Below are positions 62,814 to 64,000 of a stretch of 64,000 nucleotides of DNA, piece by piece. The notes beneath the pieces were generated by a model that worked only from the letters and a program-made list of their open reading frames with translations, was not told the origin of the DNA and searched no databases. The stretch lies in contig JADJTY010000012.1 in NCBI GenBank assembly GCA_016710935.1, positions 1 to 64,000 on the forward strand, written 5' to 3'. Positions within the stretch are counted from its first letter, which is position 1, and the number at the start of each line of letters is the position of its first letter. Source of the DNA: Chitinophagaceae bacterium. GTDB lineage: Bacteria > Bacteroidota > Bacteroidia > Chitinophagales > Chitinophagaceae. A program made the translations under genes and the position numbers.

Positions 62814-63161
62814 AATAACTTTAGGTTGGTTATTGAATTTTATAGGTAGACAGAGCAATAACGTAAAATTACTTGGTAAATTGTGTTTATATATTATTAT
62901 AAAATTAAGCTTATTAAGTACAAAATCAGTTACGCATATCGTATATTTTTTATACATTATCTGATTTTTTTATTTATAGGTTAAAAGACACCGTTTATCC
63001 TGAAAAAGATGCCTGTGCATATACGTTGAAAGCAGATAAACAGGTTTTATTTCATTTTTGCATTTAGCAGGCTTTACAGGGGAGAATTTTATTTTTATCA
63101 ATATTTATAAGCACTTTTGCCAAAATTATACTTTCCAAAAAGCCATTATTAAACAGAGACA
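62814..63161. other. divergent promoter gap between porV2 and tyrS
   Basis: About 350 bases, AT-rich, with no convincing gene. It must carry promoters for both flanking genes, but no strong TAnnTTTG with proper -33 was identified by eye. Confidence 0.5.
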
Positions 63162-64000
63162 ATGAAGCCATTAATACCAGAATTACAATGGAGAGGGATG
63201 ATCCAGGACATTATGCCCGGAACAAAAGAGCAATTAGACAAAGAAATGACCACCGCCTATATTGGCTTTGACCCTACTGCCGACAGCCTGCATATTGGCA
63301 GCCTGGTACCCATTATTTTGCTGGTGCATTTGCAAAAAGCAGGGCATAAACCCATTGCCCTGGTTGGCGGTGCCACCGGCATGGTAGGCGACCCGAGCGG
63401 TAAAAGCGAAGAAAGAAATTTATTGAGTGAAGCTGTTTTAAATAAAAATGTAGCAGGTGTAAAGGCTCAGCTTGAAAAATTTTTAGACTTTGATACAACG
63501 AAACCCAATGCTGCTGAAATGGCCAATAACCTTGACTGGTTTAAAGGAATTTCGTTTTTAGATTTTATCAGGGATACGGGTAAACACATCACGGTGAACT
63601 ACATGATGGCAAAAGACAGTGTAAAGAAAAGACTGGAAGGAGAGGCCGGCATGAGTTTTACTGAATTTACATACCAACTGGTACAGGGATACGATTTTTA
63701 CTGGCTGTACCAAAACAAAAACTGCAAACTGCAGATGGGAGGCAGCGATCAGTGGGGCAATATTGTAACAGGTACCGAGCTCATTAGAAGAAAATGTGGC
63801 GGCGAAGCTTTTGCCTTTACCTGTCCGCTGATAAAAAAAGCCGATGGCGGTAAATTTGGAAAAACAGAACAGGGCAACATCTGGCTGGATGGGGAGAAAA
63901 CAACGCCATACCATTTTTACCAGTTTTGGTTAAATGCCAACGACAGCGATGCTGAAACCTGGATAAAGATCTTTACTTTTTTAGATGAAACAACCATTAA
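63162..64000 (+). CDS. tyrS: tyrosyl-tRNA synthetase, truncated by the window end
   Basis: The first 279 codons of a class I aminoacyl-tRNA synthetase. It starts MKPLIPELQWRGMIQDIMPG. The HIGH motif is DSLHIGSLVP (His44), the Tyr pocket YIGFDPTADS, and DQWGNIVTGTELI follows. The KMSKS equivalent is KFGKTEQGNIWLD. It charges tRNA-Tyr. The frame is open to the last base, and the anticodon-binding domain lies outside the window. Confidence 0.97.
   Translation, partial: MKPLIPELQWRGMIQDIMPGTKEQLDKEMTTAYIGFDPTADSLHIGSLVPIILLVHLQKAGHKPIALVGGATGMVGDPSGKSEERNLLSEAVLNKNVAGVKAQLEKFLDFDTTKPNAAEMANNLDWFKGISFLDFIRDTGKHITVNYMMAKDSVKKRLEGEAGMSFTEFTYQLVQGYDFYWLYQNKNCKLQMGGSDQWGNIVTGTELIRRKCGGEAFAFTCPLIKKADGGKFGKTEQGNIWLDGEKTTPYHFYQFWLNANDSDAETWIKIFTFLDETTI

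Overview
The window comes from the chromosome of a member of the Bacteroidota, most likely family Chitinophagaceae. Four things point there: TAnnTTTG promoter boxes upstream of housekeeping genes, an almost complete lack of Shine-Dalgarno sequences, a type IX secretion PorU2/PorV2 pair, and LytTR and hybrid-kinase signalling. The taxonomic call rests on gene content only.

Layout. Positions 214-4474 hold a decayed block: a broken metallophosphoesterase, a broken HTH/zinc-ribbon gene, a small membrane protein, an unrecognised broken gene and a tyrosine recombinase in four pieces. The recombinase lies just beyond the 3' end of a tRNA-Asp gene, as expected for an integrative element. Positions 5009-8553 carry accA and a Gfo/Idh/MocA oxidoreductase, both interrupted by single-base indels, then a polyprenyl glycosylphosphotransferase. 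The indels are dense in the first 7 kb and nearly absent afterwards, so assembly error there is likely. Positions 8665-13309 hold an M1 peptidase, a FemAB-like protein and a secreted cyclophilin. A complete phosphorelay set follows at 13347-17579 (LytTR regulator, hybrid kinase, single-domain receiver, HPt), then a cupin, a lipoprotein and ispD. Copies of the 3' end of ispD are scattered between these genes. Positions 20531-28074 carry asparaginase, a membrane protein, heptose kinase, an APC permease, an OmpH-like protein, a small exporter and three small soluble proteins. Two paralogous sigma factors lie at 28104-29416.

The right half is read mostly leftward and is the transcription/translation core: rpsU-xerC-hpf-tRNA(Thr,Tyr,Gly,Thr)-tuf-tRNA(Trp)-secE-nusG, then rplK-rplA-rplJ-rplL, then rpoB-rpoC. 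It is interrupted twice. A four-gene insert (DUF4920 protein, serine hydrolase, GNAT, class V aminotransferase) separates nusG from rplK. RNase D and a membrane TPR protein separate rplL from rpoB. rpoB carries one frameshift in a poly-A tract. Beyond rpsU lie ribE, an acyltransferase, an HscA-like Hsp70, porU2, porV2 and the start of tyrS, which runs off the window.

Three observations deserve most attention. The ispD 3' end is repeated at least three times to its left, bounding gene cassettes. Many intergenic gaps hold imperfect inverted repeats whose arms are built from short degenerate subrepeats; one palindromic element of a related kind has become part of the hscA coding sequence. rpsU has a strong Shine-Dalgarno in an otherwise SD-poor genome, consistent with bS21 autoregulation.
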